This document shows, piece after piece, positions 15,926 to 23,389 of a stretch of 47,499 nucleotides of DNA; positions within the stretch are counted from its first letter, which is position 1, and each line of letters opens with the position of its first letter. The DNA is taken from assembly GCA_900543395.1 (NCBI GenBank), contig UQQT01000016.1, forward strand, positions 1 through 47,499, read 5' to 3'. The DNA is from an uncultured Oscillospiraceae bacterium. Its GTDB lineage: Bacteria > Bacillota > Clostridia > Oscillospirales > Acutalibacteraceae. Both the position numbers and the translations under genes were made by a program. The notes below the pieces were generated by a model. The model was not told the origin of the DNA, did no database searches, and was given only the letters and a program-made list of their open reading frames with translations.

Positions 15926-16516
15926 ATGGCAGCGCAGAGACCGGAGAATATAAATGAAATAATATTGGATACAGCAGAGGAGCTTTTGATGAAAATGCCG
16001 TTTTCGGACGTCACGCTCGCAAAAATAGCCGAAAACGCCGGTATATCCAAGGGCACGCTGTATTATTACTATAAAAGCAAAAACGAGATTTTGTTTGACG
16101 TTACAAACCGCTATCTTTCGCGCCAGTGGAACGAATTGATAGCGTGGACGGAGAATAAGGAAAAGGATACGTCTCCCCACCGTCTTGTAAATTACGTTAT
16201 CGAAAGAAATATTGCCTCCTCCGCATTGAGGCTTCATCTGATCGAAGCGGCGCTTCTCGGCGACGAGGAGATAAGATTAAAACTCGTCAATCGCTACGAG
16301 GAATTTCAAAAGCTGATTTCGTCAAAAATCGCCGAACGGACAAGCGCGGTATCCGCGGACTATATAACATGGCTGATTCTGATGGTTTCCGACGGCATAA
16401 TCGTGCAGAACAGTCTTAAAAACGAGGCGTTCGACACGCAGGCGTTTTTGAAGCAGAGCACGGAGTATATTAAAAAGGTCGAAAATAAAGACGGAAAATT
16501 TATCGGGTGTGATTAA
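15926..16516 (+). CDS. TetR/AcrR-family transcriptional regulator
   Basis: The N-terminal helix-turn-helix reads ILDTAEELLMKMPFSDVTLA, then KIAENAGISKGTLYYYYKSK, then NEIL, the classic TetR_N pattern. A variable ligand-binding helical domain makes up the rest of the 196 residues. The ATG at 15926 follows AGGAGAGG by five bases; an earlier in-frame GTG lies on top of that site and is rejected. The gene is divergent from the flavoprotein operon with two palindromes between them, so it most likely represses that operon and is released by a pathway metabolite. Its TAA touches the ATG of the PfkB kinase with no gap. Confidence 0.9.
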   Translation: MAAQRPENINEIILDTAEELLMKMPFSDVTLAKIAENAGISKGTLYYYYKSKNEILFDVTNRYLSRQWNELIAWTENKEKDTSPHRLVNYVIERNIASSALRLHLIEAALLGDEEIRLKLVNRYEEFQKLISSKIAERTSAVSADYITWLILMVSDGIIVQNSLKNEAFDTQAFLKQSTEYIKKVENKDGKFIGCD

Positions 16517-17371
16517 ATGAAAATTCTCTCCTTCGGCGAGATTATATGGGACGTTTACGAGGACAAAAAATGTATCGGCGGCGCGCCGTTTAACTTCGCC
16601 GCGCACTGCGCACGTTTGGGCGCAGAGTCTTATCTTTTGTCAGCGGTCGGGGACGACGAATTGGGCGTAGAAGCCATGAAAATCGCCCGCGGATTCGGGA
16701 TAAAGGACGATTACATTCAGACAGTAAACGGCAGTCCGACGGGCAGATGTCTTGTCACGCTCGATAAAAATAAGGTTCCGAATTACGATATTGTTAAAGA
16801 CTCGGCGTACGATTATATACAATTTGATAAAAATATTGAAAATAATAATTTTGACGTTTTCTGTTTCGAAACGCTCATTCAGCGCAGCGAAAACAACGTC
16901 GAAACCATAAAAGAGATTCTTAAAAAAGTTAAATTCAAAGAGATTTTCTGCGATTTGAATATACGTAAGCCGTTTTATAATGAAAAGAGTATTCGTCTCT
17001 GTCTTGAAAACGCGTCGATTGTAAAAATCAGCAGTGAGGAGCTCGGCTGCGTTATGAATACCGTTTTCGGCAGTGAAATAACCGACTGCGCCGAGGCTTC
17101 AAAATTAATTTCGTCAAGTTATAAAAATATAAAGCTTATAATAATAACGCTCGGCTCCGACGGCGCGTACGTTTATGCTTCTCAAAATAAAAAAGAATAT
17201 TATCATGAGGGCGAAAATGTCAGGGTCGTTTCGACGGTCGGCGCGGGCGACAGCTTTTCGGCGGCGTTTGTGACGGAATATTTGTCGGGCGGAAATATCG
17301 AATCCGCACTCGATAAGGCGGTAAAGCTGAGCGCGCACGTAGTCTCGCACGCCGACGCCGTACCGGAATAA
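16517..17371 (+). CDS. PfkB-family sugar kinase (fructokinase-like)
   Basis: This 284-residue ribokinase-fold kinase has the N-terminal signature CIGGAPFNFAAHCARLGAES, with VGDDELG following, and the C-terminal signature VVSTVGAGDSFSAAFVTEYL containing the catalytic Asp. 'GGAPFNFA' is typical of bacterial fructokinases of this family, so fructose is the likeliest sugar. It starts directly after the tetR stop (TAA-ATG), so the two are co-transcribed. No Shine-Dalgarno is obvious and termination-reinitiation is likely. Whether it serves the same pathway as the divergent FGGY kinase cannot be seen. Confidence 0.88.
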   Translation: MKILSFGEIIWDVYEDKKCIGGAPFNFAAHCARLGAESYLLSAVGDDELGVEAMKIARGFGIKDDYIQTVNGSPTGRCLVTLDKNKVPNYDIVKDSAYDYIQFDKNIENNNFDVFCFETLIQRSENNVETIKEILKKVKFKEIFCDLNIRKPFYNEKSIRLCLENASIVKISSEELGCVMNTVFGSEITDCAEASKLISSSYKNIKLIIITLGSDGAYVYASQNKKEYYHEGENVRVVSTVGAGDSFSAAFVTEYLSGGNIESALDKAVKLSAHVVSHADAVPE

Positions 17372-17395
17372 TAATAATTTTACGGGGTGAAAAAA

Positions 17396-17983
17396 ATGAG
17401 CGCAGAAGTATATACATTTAAGGTCGTATATGAAAACTGTGATAATAAAATCTACCGGGTATTTGAGGTGTCTTCGAATTCTACTCTTGCACAGCTCGGA
17501 TATGTTATACTCGCGAGTTTTCGGACGAATGCTTATCATCTTTTTAATATTGAATACAAAGGCACGGTATATGAAACCGATATTGAATACGACGGAGCTT
17601 CTCCGCTGATGCGGGAGGTTAAGCTGTCGTCTATGTCTCTTCAATGCGGCGAGCATCTTAAAATGATTTATGATTTCGGCTGTGAGCAGGAGTTTGACAT
17701 CGTTCTTACGGATATTCAGCCTATGCCGAAGCACCGGGGACGCGCATATCCGAAAGTTATTGAAGGTGAGGGGCTGGGTATAATTGATGATATGCCCGCA
17801 GATGAGCTTTTGAATATTATTAATAAGACAGACCGTGACGGTAAGTCGGATTTTGAAATTACGACGGAATTCGGAAACGATATAATTTGGGATTACCGTG
17901 ATTATCGTATAGATGATGACAATTGTCTGCTTAAAGGTTCGATCGAGCAGATTCAGCGCGGTTATGAGCAGGATGAGGACTGA
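17396..17983 (+). CDS. Plasmid pRiA4b ORF-3-like protein
   Basis: This acidic protein of about 195 residues opens with YTFKVVYENCDNKIYRVFEV. It has ASFRTNAYHLFNIEYKGTVY and an acidic tail, as in the pRiA4b ORF-3 (IS1096 TnpR-like) family. The biochemical role of the family is unknown. Members are common in genomes with many mobile elements. The ATG at 17396 follows GGGGTG by six bases; an upstream GTG overlaps that site. It follows the PfkB gene by 24 bases and may be the last gene of that transcript. Confidence 0.8.
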   Translation: MSAEVYTFKVVYENCDNKIYRVFEVSSNSTLAQLGYVILASFRTNAYHLFNIEYKGTVYETDIEYDGASPLMREVKLSSMSLQCGEHLKMIYDFGCEQEFDIVLTDIQPMPKHRGRAYPKVIEGEGLGIIDDMPADELLNIINKTDRDGKSDFEITTEFGNDIIWDYRDYRIDDDNCLLKGSIEQIQRGYEQDED

Positions 17984-18009
17984 ATTGAAAAGTTGCATAA
18001 CGAGTACCC

Positions 18010-18161
18010 TGTAACACCTATAACTTTACAAGCCTTACGGCGTATGACAGTGTGTAACTGCGTCTTCAAACTTGACATTAGACAGTCTGCCAGAGTTCTC
18101 GATCCTTGTTAAACACAGCCATACTTGTAATCAGATGTAAACTTTTAGATGTTACAGAGTA
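18010..18161 (-). repeat. Dispersed inverted-repeat element, copy A
   Basis: This 152-base intergenic element has ends that are imperfect inverted repeats (GTACCCTGTAAC at the left, GTTACAGAGTAC at the right). Its reverse complement matches copy B at 44933-45087 nearly end to end, including TAAAAGTTTACATCTGATT and GTCAAGTTTGAAGACGCAGTT-like stretches. It has no open frame of note. The size, ends and repeat behaviour suggest a MITE-like element or a structured repeat. It does not interrupt a gene. Confidence 0.75.
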
Positions 18162-18199
18162 CAAGGGGTTATGTGATACAAAATAAACAACAATTTAGA

Positions 18200-18392
18200 T
18201 TCCAAAGCGTAAACAAAATATGTAGGGGAAGACATTGTCCTCCCGAGGAAAAGGCAGAAAATTTTAAATGTGTTTTTTTGACGAAAAAACGGAGATTTTA
18301 TATTGTCAGCACAAATTTATTAATGAAAAAACCGTAAGTCTCATGCGGGAAGATGATATCTTCCCCTACATAAAGAATGTTTGTGTTTGGAA
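18200..18392. repeat. MITE-like element with about 45-bp imperfect terminal inverted repeats
   Basis: The left end (18200-18245) begins TTCCAAAGCG and contains TATGTAGGGGAAGACATTG. The right end (18346-18392) contains its counterpart ATCTTCCCCTACATA and ends GTTTGGAA. Each end also folds on itself (GGGGAAGACA facing TGTCCTCCC; GGGAAGATGATATCTTCCC). The 100-base interior is AT-rich with no gene. It sits 30 bases upstream of the DtxR-like gene and could carry or disturb its promoter. Confidence 0.75.
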
Positions 18393-18422
18393 CGATAAAT
18401 AATTGCATTTCGGAGGATTGTT

Positions 18423-18791
18423 ATGATTCGGGAATCAATTGAAAACTATCTTGAAACGATATACATGTTAAAGCTTAAAAAGAGCAATGTCCGTGCCGTG
18501 GACGTTGCCGAGGAGATGGGCTATTCCAAGCCGACGATAAGCGTCGTTATGAAAAAGCTTAAAGAACAGGGACTTGTGTCCGTAGAAGCAGACGGTGATA
18601 TCATACTGTCCGACGAGGCGGTCAAAATAGCGTCGCACATATACGAACGCCACGTTTTTCTCACTAAAATGTTTGTCTCCCTCGGAGTTGACAAGGAGAC
18701 AGCCGCTGAGGACGCGTGTAAATTGGAACACGACATCAGCGACGAAACGTTCGAATGTATAAAAGTGCACGCAAAAAAGGTGCTTGATTAA
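18423..18791 (+). CDS. DtxR/MntR-family metal-dependent repressor
   Basis: This 122-residue protein has a winged helix-turn-helix (RAVDVAEEMGYSKPTISVVM) followed by the metal-binding dimerisation domain, and no SH3 domain. Ligand positions line up with MntR numbering: Asn8 (MntR has Asp), Glu11, His77, Cys99, Glu102 and His103. The DACKLEHDISDE block with Cys resembles iron-sensing DtxR, whereas MntR has Glu at that place. It may therefore sense Fe2+ rather than Mn2+, or a mixture. GGAGG lies about seven bases before the ATG. It is a lone gene between a MITE-like element and a shared terminator. Targets are not visible. Confidence 0.88.
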   Translation: MIRESIENYLETIYMLKLKKSNVRAVDVAEEMGYSKPTISVVMKKLKEQGLVSVEADGDIILSDEAVKIASHIYERHVFLTKMFVSLGVDKETAAEDACKLEHDISDETFECIKVHAKKVLD

Positions 18792-18800
18792 AAAAAGAAT

Positions 18801-18845
18801 CCCCGAAAATCGGTTTGTCTAAAACGATTCTCGGGGAATATTTAT
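18801..18845. terminator. Bidirectional terminator
   Basis: The stem CCCCGAAAATCG (18801-18812) pairs with CGATTCTCGGGG (18825-18836) with one mismatch. A run of A before it (18790-18796) gives a strong T-run for minus-strand transcription of the small Cys protein. A T-rich tail follows on the plus strand for the DtxR-like gene. Confidence 0.75.
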
Positions 18846-18852
18846 ATTCTTT

Positions 18853-19065
18853 TTACAGCACGAAGTCATCCGGGTCGAAGTCCATTTTTTCCTCTTTGAA
18901 ATCGGGCTGGCGTTTGAGCGGGTCGTACTTGAATCTACGGCAGGACGAAAACGGCTGCATGACCCCTTTTTTCGGGCAGAGCACGGTGTTGTCCGCCGCC
19001 GTCGTTCCGCGTGCGCAGTACATACACTGCGGGGTGATTTTCACATTCGTAAGTTTTTCGCTCAT
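18853..19065 (-). CDS. Small Cys-rich hypothetical protein
   Basis: This protein of about 70 residues has CMYCARG, then LCPKKGVM, then SCRRFKYDPLKRQP, giving CxxC plus two further Cys. It resembles a small clostridial family with 'CKYC..G...C.KKGVV....CRKFKYDPLKR', probably a zinc ribbon; no function is known to me. I chose the ATG at 19063-19065 because GGAGG lies eight bases before it; an upstream frame extension to 19104 has no site. It is convergent with the DtxR-like gene across a shared terminator. Confidence 0.75.
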   Translation of the reverse strand: MSEKLTNVKITPQCMYCARGTTAADNTVLCPKKGVMQPFSSCRRFKYDPLKRQPDFKEEKMDFDPDDFVL

Positions 19066-19147
19066 TACCGAATCCTCCGTTTCCGCCCGGCGACTAAAAA
19101 ACATTCTTTATTAATTCTATATATATTTTTATAAAAAGTCAAGCATA

Positions 19148-20221
19148 TCATGTCGACTTGTGCTTTTTCGGAAGAATTTTTACGTCCGAAAACGAGTCCG
19201 ACATTATCATCACGCCCGAGGCGATAAGAAGAACCGCATTAGAAACAGCCGAGGACGAAAACGCCGAATTATACGAATTTAATGAAGCGGTTTTGACCGC
19301 CGACGGAAAAATCTTAATTAAAACGGAGCATACCGCGTACGAATTTACGGCGTTTAGAATTCTCGGGATGAAATACATGTACGGTTTGATTTTTATTTTA
19401 ATAAGCAGGGGATATATCTGCATGAAAACGCATATTCCGCCGAACGCCGTAACCGCGGAGCATAACGGCGCGCCCCCGATCGATTCCGCCGCCGAAACGC
19501 CGTCCGTCACCTCAAAAATCATGCGGAGCCACAACCCGATTCTCTCGTTTTTTATATATGAAAACAATACGCTTTCGAGTGCGGAGAACAATATTATCCA
19601 CGCCGAAATCGAGATCATTGCCCTCGCCGAATTCGAAACCGAGGACGTGAAAACCTCCGAAAACGAAGCCGTTTCCGTGTTTTCCGAAGCCGAACCGGAG
19701 CTATGTATTCCGCCCTTTCTTTTAGATAAAAAACCGAGAACGACCGCCGTGATAAATGACGACATAAATGTTGAAGCAAGCACGGCGACGCCCGAAAAAA
19801 CCGAATTTAATACGGCAGCGCCGACCGTGTTTATTATAAAGCCCGGCCCGGCGTTTACGCAGAAGGATATGAGACGCTGAGCCGTTTTCGCATCCGCATT
19901 TTTTTTGTCGAATTCTTTTTTGATGAGCCTTACTCCGACGGGGTATCCGCCTAAAAACGAAAAAACGACGGCACATATACACGTAACCGGGATGTTTAAA
20001 AATTTCGCGGCCGCCCGAGCCGTTCTGCCCGACGAAAAAGCGCCGAGTCCGTACGCAGTTTCAGACAGAACCGAAAACAGGAAAAGCGACGGTATCACGG
20101 TTTCAAAGCACATTGAAATTCCCCGTTTTGCGCCGTATGTCGCCGATTGGGCGTTTAAAGTCAATATGACTGCGGCGGCGATAACAGCAAGCGCGGTTAT
20201 AATTTTTTTCGTTCTGTTCAT
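19148..20221 (-). CDS. ylbJ: Sporulation integral membrane protein YlbJ
   Basis: This polytopic membrane protein of about 357 residues carries nucleoside-recognition (GATE) domains. Features are an N-terminal hydrophobic helix (KIITALAVIAAAVILTL), the YlbJ-like ISMCFETVIPSLFLFSVLSE, the loop FSFLGGYPVGVRLIKKEF, and CVNAGPGFIINTVGAAVL. In Bacillus it is expressed in the mother cell under sigma-E and is needed for spore cortex and heat resistance. I prefer the ATG at 20219-20221 preceded by GGTGAT over a GTG nine bases upstream. It is divergent from yqfC, so two sporulation genes share one intergenic region. It supports a spore-forming ancestry. Confidence 0.88.
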   Translation of the reverse strand: MNRTKKIITALAVIAAAVILTLNAQSATYGAKRGISMCFETVIPSLFLFSVLSETAYGLGAFSSGRTARAAAKFLNIPVTCICAVVFSFLGGYPVGVRLIKKEFDKKNADAKTAQRLISFCVNAGPGFIINTVGAAVLNSVFSGVAVLASTFMSSFITAVVLGFLSKRKGGIHSSGSASENTETASFSEVFTSSVSNSARAMISISAWIILFSALESVLFSYIKNERIGLWLRMIFEVTDGVSAAESIGGAPLCSAVTAFGGICVFMQIYPLLIKIKIKPYMYFIPRILNAVNSYAVCSVLIKIFPSAVKTASLNSYNSAFSSSAVSNAVLLIASGVMIMSDSFSDVKILPKKHKST

Positions 20222-20253
20222 CTTTATCACCGGTATATTCTATGCGTTTTCGT

Positions 20254-20281
20254 GATAATCAATGAGGAAACGTCATATATT
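20254..20281 (+). promoter_or_regulatory. Possible sigma-E-like promoter of yqfC
   Basis: GATA (20254-20257) and CATATATT (20274-20281) resemble the -35 (kATA) and -10 (CATAnnnT) elements of mother-cell sigma-E promoters, with 16 bases between. The yqfC family is in the sigma-E regulon in Bacillus. The match is short and the spacing is slightly long, so this is tentative. Confidence 0.3.
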
Positions 20282-20300
20282 TTTTCGGGGAGGGATGCTT

Positions 20301-20591
20301 ATGTCAAGAGAAAACAGAAAAAATCACGGCGGAAAAATTACGCGCGCCCTTGCCGACGAATTGCAGATGCCCGCAACGCAGGTCACGAATGATTTTCACA
20401 TAGAATTCTTCGGCAGAAATCAGATTTTGACCGAGGGCTGTCTCGGGGTTCTCGAATATGATTCGGACAGAATTCGACTGAATCTGACGGGCGCGGTGAT
20501 AACATACGAAGGCGAGGGACTCGAAATAAGCTCGTATGACGACGACAGAATCGAAATAAAGGGCGATGTTATGAATATTTCTTTTTCTTAA
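20301..20591 (+). CDS. yqfC: Sporulation protein YqfC (YabP/YqfC family)
   Basis: This 96-residue protein has the family core: FHIEFFGRNQILTEGCLGVL, then EYDSDRIRLNLTGAVITYEG, then LEISSYDDDRIEIKGDV. YqfC is a mother-cell sporulation protein of unknown mechanism. There are two nearby ATGs. I chose 20301 because the strong GGGGAGGG ends six bases before it, whereas the ATG at 20295 abuts the site. It is followed after 13 bases by yqfD, its usual partner. Confidence 0.85.
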   Translation: MSRENRKNHGGKITRALADELQMPATQVTNDFHIEFFGRNQILTEGCLGVLEYDSDRIRLNLTGAVITYEGEGLEISSYDDDRIEIKGDVMNISFS

Positions 20592-20604
20592 AGGGCGTGA
20601 AAAA

Positions 20605-21774
20605 ATGCTTCTTATAAAGCTTATAAGATTTTTGCTGGGCTATGTTGAATTTACGTGCGAGGGCGGATTTTCGGAAAGATTCGTAAATTTATGCTTCGCA
20701 AACGGAATAAAACTGTGGGATGTCAGAGCCTCCGACGGCGTGACAAGGGCGAAAGCCTCTCTCATTTCATTTAGAAAAATAAATATACCCGCCGAAAAAT
20801 CGGGAATGACCGTCAGCGTGACGGCTCGGCGCGGTCTGCCCGTCATAATTTACAATAACCGTTCGCGCGCCGTTTTTCTCGTTTCGTCAATAATTTCGTG
20901 CGTTCTCGTTTTTATTTTATCGTCAATGATATGGAGCGTTTCGGTCTCGGGGAACGAATCGTTTACCGATAAGCAGATACTCGACATTTTTTCGTCCTAC
21001 GGCGTTAAACCCGGCGCTTTTGCGGATAATATAGACGTGGACTGCGTTCAGGCTTCGGTTACCGCGACGAATCCCGATATTATATGGTGCTCGGTAAACA
21101 TCGTCGGAAGCCGTGCGTTTATCGAGATACGCGAGAGCGTGAAAACTCCCGATATGCACACTGACGATAACCCGTCGAATATTGTCGCACCGTGCGACGG
21201 TGTTCTGACCCGTCTCGAGGTCTATTCGGGCGAGGGGGTTGTGAGCGTGGGAAGCGCCGTTTTGAAAGGACAGCTTCTGATAAGCGGAACCGTCGAGAGA
21301 ACCGGCGGCGGCGCGAGGGCGGTGAACGCGGACGGCAGGGTTGAAATCCGCCGTAACGATTTTCTGAGCACGGGCGTCGGCGAAAACGACCCGAGATTTT
21401 CGGTTAAAGATATGAAAACACGAAGCTCCGTTTGTTTTTTCGGGCTTAAAATACCGTTCGGAATCATGCGGGACTGCGATAAAAAAAGCAGAACGGAAAG
21501 TCTGCTGACCGCAAACGGAGTTACGCTTCCCGTCGGCACGGCGACGGACAGATTCTTGTTTTTACAGCCCGACAATTCGCCCCTTGATTCGTCGGGTCTG
21601 CTTCTGCTTGCCGGGTACGAGTATTTTAAAAATGAAAAAAACACGGTTTCGGGGTGTGAAATAGAGTCTCGCGCTCTTTCTTATTCAATCGAAAACGGAA
21701 TCTGCGCCATAGACGGGAAATACGTTCTGACCGACAAAGAAATCGTACGTCAAAGTATAATTTTTGAAGATTGA
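20605..21774 (+). CDS. yqfD: Sporulation protein YqfD
   Basis: The YqfD family is recognised by the N-terminal GYVEFTCEGGFSERFVNLCF, a single membrane segment (AVFLVSSIISCVLVFILSSM), then FTDKQILDIFSSYGVKPGAF and WCSVNIVGSRAFIEIRE just outside the membrane. The 389 residues are normal. It is a sigma-E-regulated sporulation membrane protein paired with YqfC, probably acting at the forespore-mother cell interface. GGGCGTG lies before the ATG. The next gene, phoH, has its own promoter. Confidence 0.88.
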   Translation: MLLIKLIRFLLGYVEFTCEGGFSERFVNLCFANGIKLWDVRASDGVTRAKASLISFRKINIPAEKSGMTVSVTARRGLPVIIYNNRSRAVFLVSSIISCVLVFILSSMIWSVSVSGNESFTDKQILDIFSSYGVKPGAFADNIDVDCVQASVTATNPDIIWCSVNIVGSRAFIEIRESVKTPDMHTDDNPSNIVAPCDGVLTRLEVYSGEGVVSVGSAVLKGQLLISGTVERTGGGARAVNADGRVEIRRNDFLSTGVGENDPRFSVKDMKTRSSVCFFGLKIPFGIMRDCDKKSRTESLLTANGVTLPVGTATDRFLFLQPDNSPLDSSGLLLLAGYEYFKNEKNTVSGCEIESRALSYSIENGICAIDGKYVLTDKEIVRQSIIFED

Positions 21775-21820
21775 ATTTTTGTTGCCTTCAAACAAAACTT
21801 ATTAAAAATTCTATTAATTA

Positions 21821-21848
21821 TTGACAAAAAAAATTAAAGTGCTATAAT
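21821..21848 (+). promoter_or_regulatory. Strong vegetative promoter of phoH-ybeY-era-recO
   Basis: A perfect TTGACA (21821-21826) and a perfect TATAAT (21843-21848) are separated by 16 bases. The start site would be near 21855, about 30 bases before the phoH ATG. It separates the housekeeping block from the sporulation pair upstream. Confidence 0.8.
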
Positions 21849-21886
21849 AATATAAAAAGGGATAAAAAGGACAGAAATATATTCGG

Positions 21887-22852
21887 ATGTTTGAAACCAC
21901 AATCGATATTGACAAAATGGAACACGCCGTCAGTCTTTTCGGCTCGTTCGACGAAAATATAAAATCAATAGAGAAAAGCTTTTCCGTCACCGTTGTAAAC
22001 CGCGGCGGTGAGGTTAGGATTTCGGGCGAGGCGGAGAACGTCATGTCGGCTTCGCGCGCGATAAACGGACTGCTCGCGCTCGTCACGAACGGCGAAGCTC
22101 TCAACGAACAGAACGTCGGGTACGTCATCTCTCTCGTAAAGGACGGAAACGAGGATAAATTAGGCGAGCTTTCCGGGGACAGCATATGTCTTACGACAAA
22201 GGGCAGACCCGTTAAGCCCAAAACGCTCGGACAGAAGAAATATATTGAATGCATTAAGAATAATACGATAGTCTTCGGCGTAGGCCCCGCGGGTACGGGC
22301 AAAACGTATCTCGCCGTCGCGATGGCGGTCAAGGCGTTCCGCTCAAAACAGGTCACAAGGATAATTCTCACACGCCCCGCAGTGGAGGCGGGCGAAAAGC
22401 TCGGATTTCTCCCCGGCGATCTTCAGCAGAAGGTTGACCCTTATTTAAGACCGCTGTACGACGCGCTGTTCGACATGCTCGGCGCGGAGAATTTTCAGAA
22501 ATATCAGGAAAAGGGATGCATCGAGGTCGCTCCGCTTGCGTATATGCGAGGCAGGACGCTTGACGACAGCTTTATAATTTTGGACGAGGCTCAGAACACA
22601 ACGCCCGAGCAGATGAAAATGTTTCTTACCCGTCTCGGCTTCGGCTCGAAGATAGTCGTAACCGGCGACATCACGCAGGTCGATCTGCCCGACGGCAAGC
22701 GTTCGGGACTTATTGAGGTGCTGAAGATTCTTAAAAACGTCGACGATATAGCGACGGTACGCTTCAGCGAAAAGGACGTAGTCAGACATAAATTGGTACA
22801 GGATATAATAAAAGCTTACGAAAAGCACGAGGAGACGAAAAAAAGAAAATGA
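21887..22852 (+). CDS. phoH: PhoH-family ATPase
   Basis: This 321-residue protein has an N-terminal KH-like region (residues 1-65) and then the PhoH NTPase. The Walker A GPAGTGKT is at residues 123-130, the Walker B is SFIILDEAQNTTPEQMK, and the sensor strand is KIVVTGDITQVDLP. It is thought to be an RNA helicase or ATPase acting with YbeY in RNA processing. Its stop overlaps the ybeY start (ATGA). The ribosome site is weak: AAGGAC lies about 16 bases upstream, so start selection is less sure, although the N-terminal sequence MFETTIDID fits the family. Confidence 0.92.
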   Translation: MFETTIDIDKMEHAVSLFGSFDENIKSIEKSFSVTVVNRGGEVRISGEAENVMSASRAINGLLALVTNGEALNEQNVGYVISLVKDGNEDKLGELSGDSICLTTKGRPVKPKTLGQKKYIECIKNNTIVFGVGPAGTGKTYLAVAMAVKAFRSKQVTRIILTRPAVEAGEKLGFLPGDLQQKVDPYLRPLYDALFDMLGAENFQKYQEKGCIEVAPLAYMRGRTLDDSFIILDEAQNTTPEQMKMFLTRLGFGSKIVVTGDITQVDLPDGKRSGLIEVLKILKNVDDIATVRFSEKDVVRHKLVQDIIKAYEKHEETKKRK

Positions 22853-23367
22853 AAGAGAAAATCAAGGTTATCATTTCAAACGACCAGAAAAAGGTTAAAA
22901 TCCCTACGGGTATCAGAATGCTGATCAGAAGATGCTGTAACGCGACTCTCGTTATGGAGAAGTTCCACGATTCGGCAGAGATCAGCGTACGCTTCGTCGA
23001 CAACGAGGAGATTCACAGACTGAACAAACAGTTCAGAGACGTCGACTCCGCTACGGATGTTCTCTCGTTCCCGCTCGGCAGAGTCGAGGAGGACGGTACC
23101 GCAAATTACGACGTTAATCCCGAGACGGGCGCAAAGGTTCTCGGCGATATCGTAATTTCCGTTGAGAAAGCCGAGGAGCAGGCTAAGGAATTCGAGCATT
23201 CCTTACAGCGCGAAATGGCGTTTCTTACAGTTCATTCAATGCTTCACCTGCTCGGCTACGACCACGTAAACGGCGGTCTTGAGGCTGTCAGAATGAGAGA
23301 GAAGGAAGAGACGGTGCTCGTTCAGCTCGGACTGCCCGGAAGCAACGCGTATACGATGGACGAATAA
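22849..23367 (+). CDS. ybeY: Endoribonuclease YbeY
   Basis: This 172-residue metal-dependent RNase works in 16S rRNA 3' maturation and ribosome quality control. The three zinc histidines are in TVHSMLHLLGYDH (HxxxHxxxxxH), and the preceding DVLSFPLG and LGDIVISVEKA blocks are family hallmarks. Translation is coupled to phoH by a four-base overlap, and era follows 22 bases later, the classic order. Confidence 0.95.
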   Translation: MKEKIKVIISNDQKKVKIPTGIRMLIRRCCNATLVMEKFHDSAEISVRFVDNEEIHRLNKQFRDVDSATDVLSFPLGRVEEDGTANYDVNPETGAKVLGDIVISVEKAEEQAKEFEHSLQREMAFLTVHSMLHLLGYDHVNGGLEAVRMREKEETVLVQLGLPGSNAYTMDE

Positions 23368-23389
23368 TTTCACAGGAGAATTTTAATAT

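Noticed and set aside
17114..17998. Minus-strand open frame of 294 codons opposite the PfkB and pRiA4b-like genes
   Set aside because: It covers parts of two recognised genes and their spacer and has an unnatural Arg/Ile-rich composition.
18149..18337. Plus-strand open frame of 62 codons across the MITE-like element
   Set aside because: It spans two repeat elements and has no ribosome site or recognisable product.
19158..19880. Long plus-strand open frame (240 codons) opposite ylbJ
   Set aside because: It is the mirror of a well-recognised YlbJ coding sequence; the product has no family features.
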